Assembly (NCBI GenBank): GCA_031384605.1
Contig: JANNAT010000141.1
Coordinates: 1-64,000 of the forward strand
DNA from: JANNAT01 sp031384605
Lineage (GTDB): Bacteria > Pseudomonadota > Alphaproteobacteria > Rhodobacterales > Rhodobacteraceae
Reading direction: 5' to 3'
DNA: 64,000 bases
Below are positions 44,185-53,052 of the stretch, piece by piece. The translations under genes were made by a program, and so were the position numbers. Below the pieces are notes generated by a model. The model was given only the letters and a program-made list of their open reading frames with translations. It did not search any database and was not told the DNA's origin. Each line of letters begins with the position of its first letter. Within the stretch, counting starts at the first letter, position 1.

Positions 44185-44828
44185 GGCGTGGCTCGCGTGG
44201 TTGCGGTCATTGCCGCCATTAAGTCTATTTTCAGGATTGCGCCGACCGAAGCCAGTCCGATGTTTACAATTTCGCCCGTTGCAAAGGCTTCGGGCAAGAC
44301 CGACCCTTCCAGCCACAGCCCGTCAATAACGGCGTTGCAGGCAATCGCGTCGCTGCGCAATTGGGTTGAGGGCACGGGACGGGGCAAAGCCTCTATCAGC
44401 GATTGCAAAACATCGCGAAACGCCAGGTAGGTGGCAATATGCACGTCGCGCATTGCAGTGTCGCGCTGCACCCCATGCAAGAAGCCAGCCCATAACCCAA
44501 CAGCAACCGGATCTACCACGGGCGGACTGAGTGACGCCGCAACAAACCATGCAAGGCGCGCAATCGGATCGTCTGGGCCGCCGTCCAATACACTCGCGCT
44601 GCTTGCGATCATGCGGTCCATCAGGCTTTGATAGGCGGCGCGGGTTAATTCTTCCTTGGACGAAAAGTAATGCCGTATCAAACCTGAGGTGACACCGGCG
44701 CGCTGGGCAATTGCACGCACGGTTGCCGCTTGGGGGCCACCTTCTGACACCAGTTGCAAAGCTGCTGAAATAAGATCATCGCGCCTACGCTCTTCGCTTT
44801 CGCGTCTGTAGGGCCGACGATCGGTCAT
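44181..44828 (-). CDS. TetR/BetI-like transcriptional regulator
   Basis: Repressor-type protein of 215 residues. The helix-turn-helix spans about residues 10-57, with ATVRAIAQRAGVTSGLIRHYF as recognition region. The C-terminal domain (AVGLWAGFLHGVQRD...) resembles BetI. The ATG at 44828 follows GAGG and gives the usual TetR N-terminus; an upstream frame to 44897 would add an unlikely tail. It is the first gene of the aruH/aruI-like operon and so probably controls itself and the four downstream genes. The 172 bp upstream hold its promoter, but I see no clear operator. Confidence 0.88.
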   Translation of the reverse strand: MTDRRPYRRESEERRRDDLISAALQLVSEGGPQAATVRAIAQRAGVTSGLIRHYFSSKEELTRAAYQSLMDRMIASSASVLDGGPDDPIARLAWFVAASLSPPVVDPVAVGLWAGFLHGVQRDTAMRDVHIATYLAFRDVLQSLIEALPRPVPSTQLRSDAIACNAVIDGLWLEGSVLPEAFATGEIVNIGLASVGAILKIDLMAAMTATTRATP

Positions 44829-45000
44829 CAGTGCCTCGCTTATTGTTATGCAATTGTATAATTCAACTGACCTAGAGATATCCGCATCTTGCTGCAAGTC
44901 CCTTTGTCAGCGTCGGCCAAAAGGGGTAGGCAACGACAAAATACAACTCAATACAGCGGACTATAAAATTAGGCCAAGTATGTTGCGCGGAAAGGGCTGC

Positions 45001-45885
45001 CTATGCGTTTTTTGCAACATCCTTATGGATGATAACGTCGGTCTGCGGATAGGCGGCAAGGATGGCGCGGCGCAGGCCTGCCCCGATGCTATGGGCCTCA
45101 CGCAATGACTGCTCACCGTTCAGTTCGATATGAAGATTTACAAATACTCGGCTGCCAGCCGTTCGGGTCTTCAGATCGTGAAATCCATGAACCCCCGGCC
45201 AGCCCGCGGCAATCGCGGCAATTCCGGCCACCACTGCCGGATCCGCGGTGCGATCCATCAGCGCGTCCCACGCGCCTTTGCCAATGCGCACCGCACCGAT
45301 CGTCAAAAGCCCTGCGGCTGCCAGCGCCACGACACTGTCAATCGACGCAAGGCCAAACCGTGACGACGCCCAAAGCGACAGGATTGCCCCGATGTTTGGC
45401 AGCAAATCGCCCAGATAATGCAGCCGGTCTGCTGCCACGACGCGACTGCCGGTTTGTCCCGCAACGCGGCCTTGCCACCATACCAGCGCCAGCGTCAGCA
45501 CCACCGACGCCGCCATCGCCAACATCCCGCGCCCTTGGGCCGTCAGATGCGGCACATCGGGTGTCAGCAGCCGGGCAATCGCGGCCCAGCCGATGACAGC
45601 CGCCGAAATCAGCACGAAAAACGCCTGCCCCAGCGCCGCCAGATCTTCGGCGGAACTGTGGCCAAAGGCGTGATCTTCGTCTGCGGGCTTTGCTGCATAA
45701 ATCAACGCCGCCATTGCCCCTAGTGACACCATCAGATCCATCGCGGAATCCGCCAGGGATGCCGCAACGGAAAGCGCGCCCGTCTCGCCCAATGCCCATA
45801 GTTTCAACGCCACCAGCAATCCGGCAATCAGCACAGACGCCAGTCCCGCAGAAAGGTTCAATTTGATGGGGGCAGGCGTTTGCAT
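45001..45885 (-). CDS. Cation diffusion facilitator (FieF/CzcD-type)
   Basis: Inner-membrane metal/proton antiporter of 294 residues exporting divalent cations such as zinc, iron or manganese. Membrane segments cover roughly residues 10-195. Metal-site motifs are DSAMD in TM2 (about 46-50) and the DxxxD in TM5 (SIDSVVAL); HAFGHSSAEDLAAL is the conserved TM2-TM3 loop. A C-terminal cytoplasmic domain (GVHGFHDLKTRTAGSRVFVNLHIELNG) is complete. It stands alone, between TetR and an SH3-domain gene. Confidence 0.92.
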   Translation of the reverse strand: MQTPAPIKLNLSAGLASVLIAGLLVALKLWALGETGALSVAASLADSAMDLMVSLGAMAALIYAAKPADEDHAFGHSSAEDLAALGQAFFVLISAAVIGWAAIARLLTPDVPHLTAQGRGMLAMAASVVLTLALVWWQGRVAGQTGSRVVAADRLHYLGDLLPNIGAILSLWASSRFGLASIDSVVALAAAGLLTIGAVRIGKGAWDALMDRTADPAVVAGIAAIAAGWPGVHGFHDLKTRTAGSRVFVNLHIELNGEQSLREAHSIGAGLRRAILAAYPQTDVIIHKDVAKNA

Positions 45886-45909
45886 TCGCAGGCTTTCTTT
45901 TCGGGTCTT

Positions 45910-46515
45910 TTACTCCAAAATCTCAGCAGGGTTTACACCCCATAGCGCGGTTTTCAGAATCCAGCCCTTTTCGCCGTTCGTACTTACCCGGCACCATTCT
46001 ATCGAGCACTCTAACAACCGTCCCAAAACGCCACGCTCGGCTTGAAACATCACGTCCGACGTTGCATCGGCGCTATAACGAAACTCTGCCATATCTTGCG
46101 CTATCAGAACCGACCGCGTTCCTGACAGCAGCGAATAATGCACCCAGCCGCCAAAGCCTTCGGCATCTTCCACCCGGCGCCAATTTTCATATTCGGCGGT
46201 CAGCAACAAAGGCATTCCGCTTTTGACAAAAACCCAGTCGATGCGGTGCGTCAACCCCGGCCCGCGCCGCGCATTGCCGTCGCCACTTTTCAGCGTAACA
46301 AAGCGGGGCAGCGGCAGGTTGGTGACGGCGCCCTTGCTGGTGTCGCGCTTGGCACTTGACGTTTCCGCACCGCCTGCGGGATCAACGACCGTTGTTTGCG
46401 CATAGACCGCACCTGACAGGGCCAATATCCCAATGACGCATGCAAAGACCAAGCCGCGCTTGGTTTTAGCCAAATGTTTTTTGCCCTCACGCTGCGTGGT
46501 CATGATCCGCGTCAT
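45910..46515 (-). CDS. Exported SH3-like domain protein
   Basis: Protein of 201 residues with an N-terminal signal or anchor (KRGLVFACVIGILALSGAVYAQ). Two bacterial SH3-like repeats (PF06347 type) follow: FVTLKSGDGNARRGPGLTHRIDWVF with GFGGWVHYSLLSG, and RYSADATSDVMFQAERGVLGRLLEC with GWILKTALWG. Such proteins occur in the periplasm of many alphaproteobacteria and may bind cell-wall peptides; function is unknown. GAGG lies 7 bases before the ATG at 46515. It is divergent from the 2-hydroxyacid dehydrogenase gene. Confidence 0.85.
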   Translation of the reverse strand: MTRIMTTQREGKKHLAKTKRGLVFACVIGILALSGAVYAQTTVVDPAGGAETSSAKRDTSKGAVTNLPLPRFVTLKSGDGNARRGPGLTHRIDWVFVKSGMPLLLTAEYENWRRVEDAEGFGGWVHYSLLSGTRSVLIAQDMAEFRYSADATSDVMFQAERGVLGRLLECSIEWCRVSTNGEKGWILKTALWGVNPAEILE

Positions 46516-46620
46516 CGCTTTACCTCTTTGCGGGGCTTGTGCTGCGCCCTGCTTGGCGTCACCTTGCCATTCCGGACCAAAATTTGCCAGACCTCGATTT
46601 CTATCGCTACGGAGGCTTGA

Positions 46621-47607
46621 ATGCCAACACCCCGGCTAAACGTTGTCGTAACGCGCCGTCTGCCGGAACCGGTTGAGACGCGGATGAAAGAGCTGTTCGA
46701 CGTAAGCTTGCGCGATCCAGATACGCCGATGAGCCGCGATGAACTGGCCACAGCGATGCGCAACTGTGATGTGCTGGTGCCGACGATCACCGATCAGATT
46801 GATGCCGCCCTGATCGGGCAAGCGGGGCCGCGCCTGAAGCTGATCGCAAATTATGGCGCGGGGGTTGATCATATTGATGTGGCCACGGCGCGCCAACGCG
46901 GGATACTTTTGTCGAATACGCCCGGTGCTGTGACCGATGATACCGCTGACATGACATTGGCGCTGATATTGGCGGTCACGCGCCGGATGCCCGAAGGGTT
47001 GGCCGCGATGCAGGCCGGCAAATGGGAAGGCTGGTCGCCAATGTCTTTCCTGGGCGGGCGGCTGGCAGGGCGGCGGCTGGGCATTCTGGGGATGGGCCGG
47101 ATTGGTCAGGCCGTAGCACGCCGCGCCCGCGCCTTTGGACTTCAGGTGCATTATCACAACCGTAAACGCCTGCGCGCGGATATAGAGGCTGATCTTGAGG
47201 CGACCTATTGGGAAAGCCTTGATCAGATGGTGGCCCGGATGGATATTTTGTCGGTCAACTGCCCGCATACGCCATCAACGTTTCATCTGCTGAACGCGCG
47301 GCGATTGAAACTGATGAAGCCGTCAGCGGTGATCGTAAACACGTCACGCGGTGAAGTGATCGACGAAAACGCCCTGACGCGCGGCTTGCGCAACGGTGAA
47401 ATTGCGGGTGCGGGACTGGACGTTTACGAAAACGGCACCGCCATAAACCCCGCCTTGCGCGATCTGCCCAACGTCGTGCTGTTGCCGCATATGGGATCGG
47501 CCACGCTGGAAGGCCGGATCGAAATGGGCGAAAAGGTGATCATCAACATAAAGACCTTTGCCGACGGGCACCGCCCACCGGATCAGGTGGTGCCGGGGAT
47601 GTTGTAA
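46621..47607 (+). CDS. D-2-hydroxyacid dehydrogenase, glyoxylate-reductase-like
   Basis: NAD(P)H-dependent reductase of 328 residues, probably reducing glyoxylate or hydroxypyruvate. It has LGILGMGRIGQAVARRARAF for cofactor binding, the catalytic Arg in NTSRGEVIDE, a Glu in LDVYENG and His in LLPHMGSAT. LKLIANYGAGVDHIDV is typical of the GyaR/GhrB side of the family. GGAGG lies close upstream of the ATG. Given the bhc operon in the same window, a glyoxylate-related role is plausible. Other 2-keto acids cannot be excluded. Confidence 0.87.
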   Translation: MPTPRLNVVVTRRLPEPVETRMKELFDVSLRDPDTPMSRDELATAMRNCDVLVPTITDQIDAALIGQAGPRLKLIANYGAGVDHIDVATARQRGILLSNTPGAVTDDTADMTLALILAVTRRMPEGLAAMQAGKWEGWSPMSFLGGRLAGRRLGILGMGRIGQAVARRARAFGLQVHYHNRKRLRADIEADLEATYWESLDQMVARMDILSVNCPHTPSTFHLLNARRLKLMKPSAVIVNTSRGEVIDENALTRGLRNGEIAGAGLDVYENGTAINPALRDLPNVVLLPHMGSATLEGRIEMGEKVIINIKTFADGHRPPDQVVPGML

Positions 47608-47764
47608 CGGGGGTAGACGAGGGGTAGACGGGGTTAACCCCGCCCTGCAAAGCAATTAAGCGACGAAATGAACCATTTACGTCACAGCGCGTTTGGTTTT
47701 CTGTGTTGAATGGCGGCTTCGCTCCGCTTAGGTAGACCGCAAAGCGCATAAAACCGGAGCAGCA
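47608..47764. other. Leader region before the TerC gene, with palindrome
   Basis: The 157-bp gap contains two tandem copies of GGGGTAGACG (around 47611-47630), the perfect 14-bp palindrome CGGGGTTAACCCCG (47629-47642) and GGCGGCTTCGCTCCGC-like pairing near 47710. TerC and related manganese exporters are often controlled by a yybP-ykoY riboswitch. I cannot recognise that consensus here, so only the palindromic structure is reported. Confidence 0.35.
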
Positions 47765-48427
47765 ATGGAAATCTTCACTTACGAGGGCTTTGTCGCCCTG
47801 ATGCAGGTTATTGGCATCGATCTGGTGCTGGCTGGCGACAATGCTATCGTCATTGGATTGGCTGCGGCGGGTTTGCCCAAAGATCTGCGCAACAAGGCGA
47901 TCTTGGTTGGCATTATCGCCGCCACTGTCATGCGGATCGGCTTTGCCCTTGTGACCACACAATTGCTGGCCATCGTTGGTTTGCTGTTGGCGGGCGGGCT
48001 TTTGCTGTTGTGGGTTTGCTGGAAGATGTGGAAAGAACTGCGTCAGGGCCACGGCAGCGACAATCTGGCCGAGGAATCGCTGACCGACAGCGATCTGAAC
48101 GCAGATGGAACGGTTGCTGCCGGTGCGCCGACGAAGACCTTTGCCCAAGCGGCCTGGCAAATCGTTATCGCTGACATCTCGATGAGCCTTGATAACGTGC
48201 TGGCGGTAGCGGGGGCTGCCAAAGATCATCCGACCGTGCTGATCATTGGTCTGGCGCTGTCGATTGCCATGATGGGCCTTGCCGCCACCTTTATCGCGCG
48301 CCTTTTGAACAAACACCGCTGGATCGCCTATGTTGGCCTCTTGATCATCGTCTATGTCGCGCTGAAAATGATGTGGGAAGGCTGGCACGAGGTGCAGCCG
48401 TTTGTTCTGGCATGGGCCGGGGCCTAA
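47765..48427 (+). CDS. TerC-family (YjbE-type) integral membrane protein
   Basis: Membrane protein of 220 residues in the TerC/Alx/YkoY family, implicated in manganese or other metal export. The signature IDLVLAGDNAIVIGLA near residues 18-33 and its symmetry-related IADISMSLDNVLAVAGA contain the membrane-embedded acidic residues expected at the ion site. About seven membrane segments fit. A hydrophilic loop of about 35 residues lies between the halves. It is convergent with the sulfotransferase-like gene and overlaps its stop by 4 bp. This TerC-family YjbE is unrelated to the exopolysaccharide peptide YjbE. Confidence 0.9.
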   Translation: MEIFTYEGFVALMQVIGIDLVLAGDNAIVIGLAAAGLPKDLRNKAILVGIIAATVMRIGFALVTTQLLAIVGLLLAGGLLLLWVCWKMWKELRQGHGSDNLAEESLTDSDLNADGTVAAGAPTKTFAQAAWQIVIADISMSLDNVLAVAGAAKDHPTVLIIGLALSIAMMGLAATFIARLLNKHRWIAYVGLLIIVYVALKMMWEGWHEVQPFVLAWAGA

Positions 48428-49200
48428 AGCCTTTGCCCAATAGCGATTGCTTTCAGGCGTTTTGCTTCGGCATCGCTGACTGAACTGCGGTTTATCGCCA
48501 AAATCTTAGCGGCCAATGCCTGACTGATCCCGGCGTTCTTCAGGCCGGGATCGCGCAGCTTCGGGATCGCGTCGACCGGAAGGTTCAGCAGTTGCAACAC
48601 GGCTTTGGCAGGCTGGTGCATCACCTGTTCAAGCGGTGTCACGATTACCGTTGCGCCGCCTGCATTCCGCGCCACTTGATCGGTGATCCTGTCAAAGTCT
48701 GCGGCTTTGGCGAAATCTGCGCAAAACGCGGTGAAATCCTGCGTGATCCGGTAGCCGACCAGATTGTGCCGCCATGCACTGTCGAGCCACGGCAAAGCCG
48801 TGCGAGTGGTGTATAGGAAGGTCAGATCTATCTTTGAACCAAAGACTGCGCTGATCGCCATTTCCATGGCATTGGCCAAGGGGACTGCGGCGGCGTAATC
48901 CATGATGCCCCGCTTGCCCGGCGTGCGCCCCGACAGCCCTTCGCAACTGATCACCAACGTTTGCAAAGGCTTTTGTGCCAGATGTTCGCAGACATGGGCG
49001 AAACTGGCGGTAAACCCTGCCAAATCAAACGGATCGTGCCCTATGCAGTATTTCGTGGCAAAGCGCAGCGGCTCTTGCAACTCATCCAGCAGAACGATGC
49101 GCGCATAGCCAGACAGCGCCGCGCGATTGGCGGCAAGACAGGCCTGCAAACTGGATGTGCCCGTCTTGTGAAACCCCGGATGCACGATGATCCGCATCAA
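48424..49200 (-). CDS. P-loop sulfotransferase-like protein
   Basis: Protein of 258 residues whose N-terminus, VHPGFHKTGTSSLQACL, is the phosphosulfate-binding P-loop of PAPS-dependent sulfotransferases; the later LYTTRTALPWLDSAWRHN fits the 3'-phosphate-binding region. The acceptor is unknown. It begins directly after the stop of the DadA-like gene with no gap, so it is probably translated from the same message although its chemistry seems unrelated. Alternative start: the second Met. The stop overlaps the convergent TerC gene. Confidence 0.72.
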   Translation of the reverse strand: MMRIIVHPGFHKTGTSSLQACLAANRAALSGYARIVLLDELQEPLRFATKYCIGHDPFDLAGFTASFAHVCEHLAQKPLQTLVISCEGLSGRTPGKRGIMDYAAAVPLANAMEMAISAVFGSKIDLTFLYTTRTALPWLDSAWRHNLVGYRITQDFTAFCADFAKAADFDRITDQVARNAGGATVIVTPLEQVMHQPAKAVLQLLNLPVDAIPKLRDPGLKNAGISQALAAKILAINRSSVSDAEAKRLKAIAIGQRL

Positions 49201-50442
49201 TCAGAACCGATCAGCGCGGTAGGGTAGTATATCCAATTCCGGCGCGCGCCCGGCGATCAGATCGGCGACGATCCGTGCGGTGATCGGGGCCAATGTCAGG
49301 CCAATATGGCCGTGGCCGTAGGCGTGGATAACATCCGCACCCCCCCGCGATGGCCCGATCACCGGGACGGAATCCGGCATCGACGGGCGAAATCCCATCC
49401 AGTTGCGCGACGGGGTGCCAAGGTGCGGAAAAATTGCCTGCGCGCCTTCGATCAGTTTGGCAATCCGATGCGGCGATGGCGGTGCGGTCAGCCCGCCCAG
49501 TTCAACCGTGCCCGCCACCCGCAACCGCCCTTGCATTGGGCACAGATAAAACCCCCGGCTGGTAGGGCAGGCGGGGCGGGTCAGGGGCGGCGCGGGCATG
49601 TCCCATTCCACATGATAGCCGCGTTCCGTTTCCAGCGGCACGCGGTCGCCTGCCTGACGTGCCAATTCGCGGCTGTGCGCGCCGGCTGCGATGATCACAT
49701 TGCGGGCGTGCAGGTTCAGGCCGTGTCCCGTAATTTTAATGCCGTCCGCGTCACGACGAAGGGTATCGACGCGGGCCTGCAGCAAGCCCGCTTTGCCAAA
49801 CACTACCCGTGCCAGGGCCGCCATCATAACCGCCGGATCAGACAAAAAAACGGCGTTGGGAAAGAACGCGGCACCACCGGGCATTAAGGGCAAACCCGGC
49901 TCTAAGGCCTTCAAGTCAGCAGGGGTTAAAAGTTCAAGGTGAATGCCCAAGGTCTGCCGTGCCGTCAGGCCAGACTGCGCCGCCTGAAAGGCCTTTTCGG
50001 TTTCATAAAGATACAAACAACCGCGCCGCTGCACGATGTTTTGCGCGCCCAAACGTCCCGCCAGCGCCTCCCAACTGGGCGAGGCATCTGCCAAAAGCGC
50101 TGCAATTGCTGCCGCATTGTGCCGGGTTGGCCCCGGCAGCGACTGCGCTGCAAACCGCATCAGCCACGGGGCCAGTGACGGCAAAGCCGCCCGCCGAATG
50201 GCAAGCGGAGAGTTGCGATCAAACAACAAAGACGGCAGATTGCGCAAAACGTCCGGGCTGCCAACCGGCATCACGGCATAATCGGCAATCGTGCCTGCAT
50301 TGCCATAAGACGCGCCGGATCCGGGCGGGTTCGGGTCGATCACCATCACATCCCGGCCATCGCGGAGCAGGCGTTCGGCAATGGCCATGCCGATCACGCC
50401 CGCACCGATGATGGCAATTTCTGTGCTTTGGCGGTGCATCAC
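49201..50442 (-). CDS. DadA-like FAD-dependent amino acid oxidoreductase
   Basis: Flavoenzyme of the DAO superfamily, 413 residues. The FAD-binding motif IAIIGAGVIGMAIAERLL lies near residues 9-26, followed by GSGASYGNAGTIA, a hallmark of the D-amino acid dehydrogenase subgroup. The C-terminal YGHGHIGLTLAP completes the FAD site. It could oxidise a D-amino acid, glycine or a secondary amine, feeding electrons to the quinone pool. It lies 55 bp after the iron alcohol dehydrogenase gene in the same operon, so a catabolic intermediate of that pathway is the likely substrate. PuuB and glycine oxidases belong to the same superfamily. Confidence 0.86.
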   Translation of the reverse strand: MMHRQSTEIAIIGAGVIGMAIAERLLRDGRDVMVIDPNPPGSGASYGNAGTIADYAVMPVGSPDVLRNLPSLLFDRNSPLAIRRAALPSLAPWLMRFAAQSLPGPTRHNAAAIAALLADASPSWEALAGRLGAQNIVQRRGCLYLYETEKAFQAAQSGLTARQTLGIHLELLTPADLKALEPGLPLMPGGAAFFPNAVFLSDPAVMMAALARVVFGKAGLLQARVDTLRRDADGIKITGHGLNLHARNVIIAAGAHSRELARQAGDRVPLETERGYHVEWDMPAPPLTRPACPTSRGFYLCPMQGRLRVAGTVELGGLTAPPSPHRIAKLIEGAQAIFPHLGTPSRNWMGFRPSMPDSVPVIGPSRGGADVIHAYGHGHIGLTLAPITARIVADLIAGRAPELDILPYRADRF

Positions 50443-50497
50443 GACGTTTTGCCTAACAAATCAAGACGGGGCGCGGCAACAGCCGCGCCCTGAAAGC

Positions 50498-51658
50498 CTA
50501 CATGCATGCGTCAAACAGCGCGCGGGTGTTGGCGGTTGTCATCACCACCGGATTGCCGCCACAGGATGGGTCTTCCATCGCCATATCAGTCAATTCATCC
50601 AACCGTGCCGCATCAACGCCCATCGCCGTCAGGTTTGCCGGGATGTTCAACCCGGCCCGCAGTGCCATAACGGCGGCCCGGAACCCATCAAACCCGCCCG
50701 CAATGCCCAGATAGGCAGCCGCGCGTTCGATCAGGCGTTCAATGACGGGGCGGTTGAAATCCAGCACCATCGGCATCACCACGGCATTGGTGGTGCCGTG
50801 ATGCGTGCCGTAAACAGCACCTATCGGATGGCTAAGCGAATGGATCGCGCCCAAGCCCTTTTGAAACGCGGCGGCCCCCATCGCGGCGGCCGACATCATA
50901 TGCGCGCGGGCGTCCAAGTCATTGGGGTTGGCATAAACCTTTGGCAGGTTTTCAAACACCAACCGCATGCCTTCCAGCGCAATCCCTTGCGCCATCGGGT
51001 GGTAATGCGGGCTGCAATACGCTTCCAGACAATGCGCCAGCGCGTCCATCCCGGTGCCTGCGGTGATGAATTTTGGCATCCCCACACACAGGGCCGGATC
51101 GCAGATCACCATGGCGGGCATCAGTTTGGGGTGCCAGATGATCTTTTTCTTATGGGTGGCCGAATTGGTTAAAACCCCCGCCGCCCCAACCTCTGACCCC
51201 GTGCCAGCCGTAGTGGGCACCGCAATGGTGCGGACGATTTTGCTGGCATCGGCCCGCGTCCACCAATCGCCGATATCTTCCATTTCCCAAACGGTTAGCG
51301 AAAGTTTCTGATGCGCCATCAGGGCAATCATCTTGCCCAGATCAAGCGCCGATCCGCCGCCAAACCCGATAATCCCGTCATGCCCGCCCGCGAGATAAGC
51401 GGCAATGCCCGCGGCCATATTCGCCTCGGTCGGGTTGGCATCAACTTCGGAGAAAACCGCGCGCCCCAAACCAGCCGCCGCCAGACTGTCCAGTGCGGCG
51501 GCGGTGATTGGCAGGCTGGCCAAGGCTTTATCCGTCACCAGCAGCGGTTTGGTCATGCCCAAGGCTTTACAGTGATCGGCCAATTCCACGATCCGACCCA
51601 CGCCGAATTTGATGGCTGTGGGGTAGGACCAATTGCGATTGGGAACGGAATGGCTCAT
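50498..51658 (-). CDS. Iron-containing alcohol dehydrogenase
   Basis: Group III metal-dependent alcohol dehydrogenase of 386 residues. NAD-binding GFGGGSALDLGKM and TTAGTGSEV are present. Metal ligands are in GMDALAHCLEAYCSPHYHP and in SLSHPIGAVYGTHHG. The ATG at 51658 overlaps the aldehyde dehydrogenase stop by 4 bp, giving the usual N-terminus MSHSVPNRNWSYPTAIKFG. Coupled to an aldehyde dehydrogenase and a gamma-glutamyl ligase-like gene, it may oxidise the hydroxyl group of a glutamylated amino-alcohol. Alternatively it may oxidise a simple alcohol. Confidence 0.93.
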   Translation of the reverse strand: MSHSVPNRNWSYPTAIKFGVGRIVELADHCKALGMTKPLLVTDKALASLPITAAALDSLAAAGLGRAVFSEVDANPTEANMAAGIAAYLAGGHDGIIGFGGGSALDLGKMIALMAHQKLSLTVWEMEDIGDWWTRADASKIVRTIAVPTTAGTGSEVGAAGVLTNSATHKKKIIWHPKLMPAMVICDPALCVGMPKFITAGTGMDALAHCLEAYCSPHYHPMAQGIALEGMRLVFENLPKVYANPNDLDARAHMMSAAAMGAAAFQKGLGAIHSLSHPIGAVYGTHHGTTNAVVMPMVLDFNRPVIERLIERAAAYLGIAGGFDGFRAAVMALRAGLNIPANLTAMGVDAARLDELTDMAMEDPSCGGNPVVMTTANTRALFDACM

Positions 51659-53043
51659 GTCGTGACCTTCTTCAGATGGTAGGATTTCGGACGGGTCACC
51701 GAATGGAACCCAAGATAAGACAGGCTGCCGCCGCGCCCGGTGTCTTTGCACCCCGTCCAGCAAAGTGCCGGATCAAGGTAATCTGCGCGGTTCATAAACA
51801 CGGTGCCGGTTTCGATCTGCGCGCCAATTTCGGCGGCGATATCAGGGCTTTGCGTCCAGATGCTGGCGGTCAACCCGTAGGGTGAATCGTTCATCAGGGC
51901 AATCGCCTCGGCATCGCCTGACACTTTCATGATGCCAACAACGGGGCCAAAGCTTTCCTCCATCATCACCCGCATTGAATGATCGACGTTCACCAATATC
52001 TGCGGCGCAAGGTATGCCCCGCCATCATCGGCTGGAAACAGCGCGGGGTCTATCAGCGCGGTTGCCCCTGCCGCCACAGCCTCGGCGATCTGGCCCCGCA
52101 CCACGGCGGCAAAGCGTTTGTTGGCCATCGGGCCCAACGTGCTGGCCGCGTCAAACGGGTTGCCAAGATGCAGCGCCTTTACCCAAACAACCGCCTTTTC
52201 GACAAAGGCGTCATACAGGCTTTCATGCACATAAATCCGTTCAATCCCGCAGCAGCACTGCCCCGCGTTATACATGGCCCCATCCATCAGCGTATCCACC
52301 GCTGCATCCAGATCGGCATCGGCGCGCACATAACCCGGGTCTTTGCCGCCCAGTTCCAACCCCAGACCCGTAAAGGTGCCCGCCGCCGCGCGTTCCATCG
52401 CAACGCCGCCGCCAACCGATCCGGTGAAGTTCACAAAGTTGAACGCCCGCGCGCCGATCAGATGTTCGGTTGTGGCATGGTCCAGCACAACGTTTTGGAA
52501 TACATCCGCTGGCACGCCCGCCGCATGAAACGCCTCTGCCAAGCGTTCGCCCACCAGCATGGTTTGGCTGGCGTGTTTCAACACCACCGTATTGCCCGCA
52601 ATCAGGGCCGGGGCCAGCGTGTTGATTGTGGTCAGGTAGGGATAATTCCACGGGGCCACGATAAACACCACGCCCACCGCTTCACGCGCGATGTAGCGGC
52701 GAAATTTATCGCTGTCCTCAATCATATGCGGGGCAAGCGTGGCCGCCGCGATGTCGGACATGTAATTGGTGCGGTCATTCACGCCGCCAAATTCGCCGCC
52801 AAAGCGGGTGGGGCGGCCCATTTGATGCGCCAGTTCCTGCACCAGCGTGTCTTTGATTTCCATCAGTTTGGCCACGCCCGCCTTGACCAAAGCAATGCGT
52901 TCGGCCAAGGGCCGCGCCGCCCATGCTTTTTGGGCTGCGCGCGCACGGGCGGCGGCGGCGATGGCGGCATCACGGGTCAGCGGCATACGTTCTGCATAAA
53001 CCGAACCATCGGCAGGAGAGATCAGTTGGATAGGGTTTGTCAT
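51655..53043 (-). CDS. NAD(P)-dependent aldehyde dehydrogenase
   Basis: ALDH-superfamily enzyme of 462 residues. The catalytic Cys is in NAGQCCCGIERIYV and the general base Glu in GLELGGKDPGYV; VAPWNYPYLTTINTLAPALIAGNTVVLKHA lines the cofactor site. The ATG at 53043 follows CGAGGA at 4 bases; longer frames would run through the upstream repeat. The CCCGIERIY pattern is typical of a subgroup often next to iron alcohol dehydrogenases. It overlaps the ADH gene by 4 bp. Its substrate is probably the aldehyde made by that enzyme. Confidence 0.93.
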   Translation of the reverse strand: MTNPIQLISPADGSVYAERMPLTRDAAIAAAARARAAQKAWAARPLAERIALVKAGVAKLMEIKDTLVQELAHQMGRPTRFGGEFGGVNDRTNYMSDIAAATLAPHMIEDSDKFRRYIAREAVGVVFIVAPWNYPYLTTINTLAPALIAGNTVVLKHASQTMLVGERLAEAFHAAGVPADVFQNVVLDHATTEHLIGARAFNFVNFTGSVGGGVAMERAAAGTFTGLGLELGGKDPGYVRADADLDAAVDTLMDGAMYNAGQCCCGIERIYVHESLYDAFVEKAVVWVKALHLGNPFDAASTLGPMANKRFAAVVRGQIAEAVAAGATALIDPALFPADDGGAYLAPQILVNVDHSMRVMMEESFGPVVGIMKVSGDAEAIALMNDSPYGLTASIWTQSPDIAAEIGAQIETGTVFMNRADYLDPALCWTGCKDTGRGGSLSYLGFHSVTRPKSYHLKKVTT

Positions 53044-53052
53044 TTGGTCCTC

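Noticed and set aside
47608..47764. yybP-ykoY manganese riboswitch before the TerC gene
   Set aside because: Expected from the family, but I could not find its consensus core by eye; a covariance search is needed.
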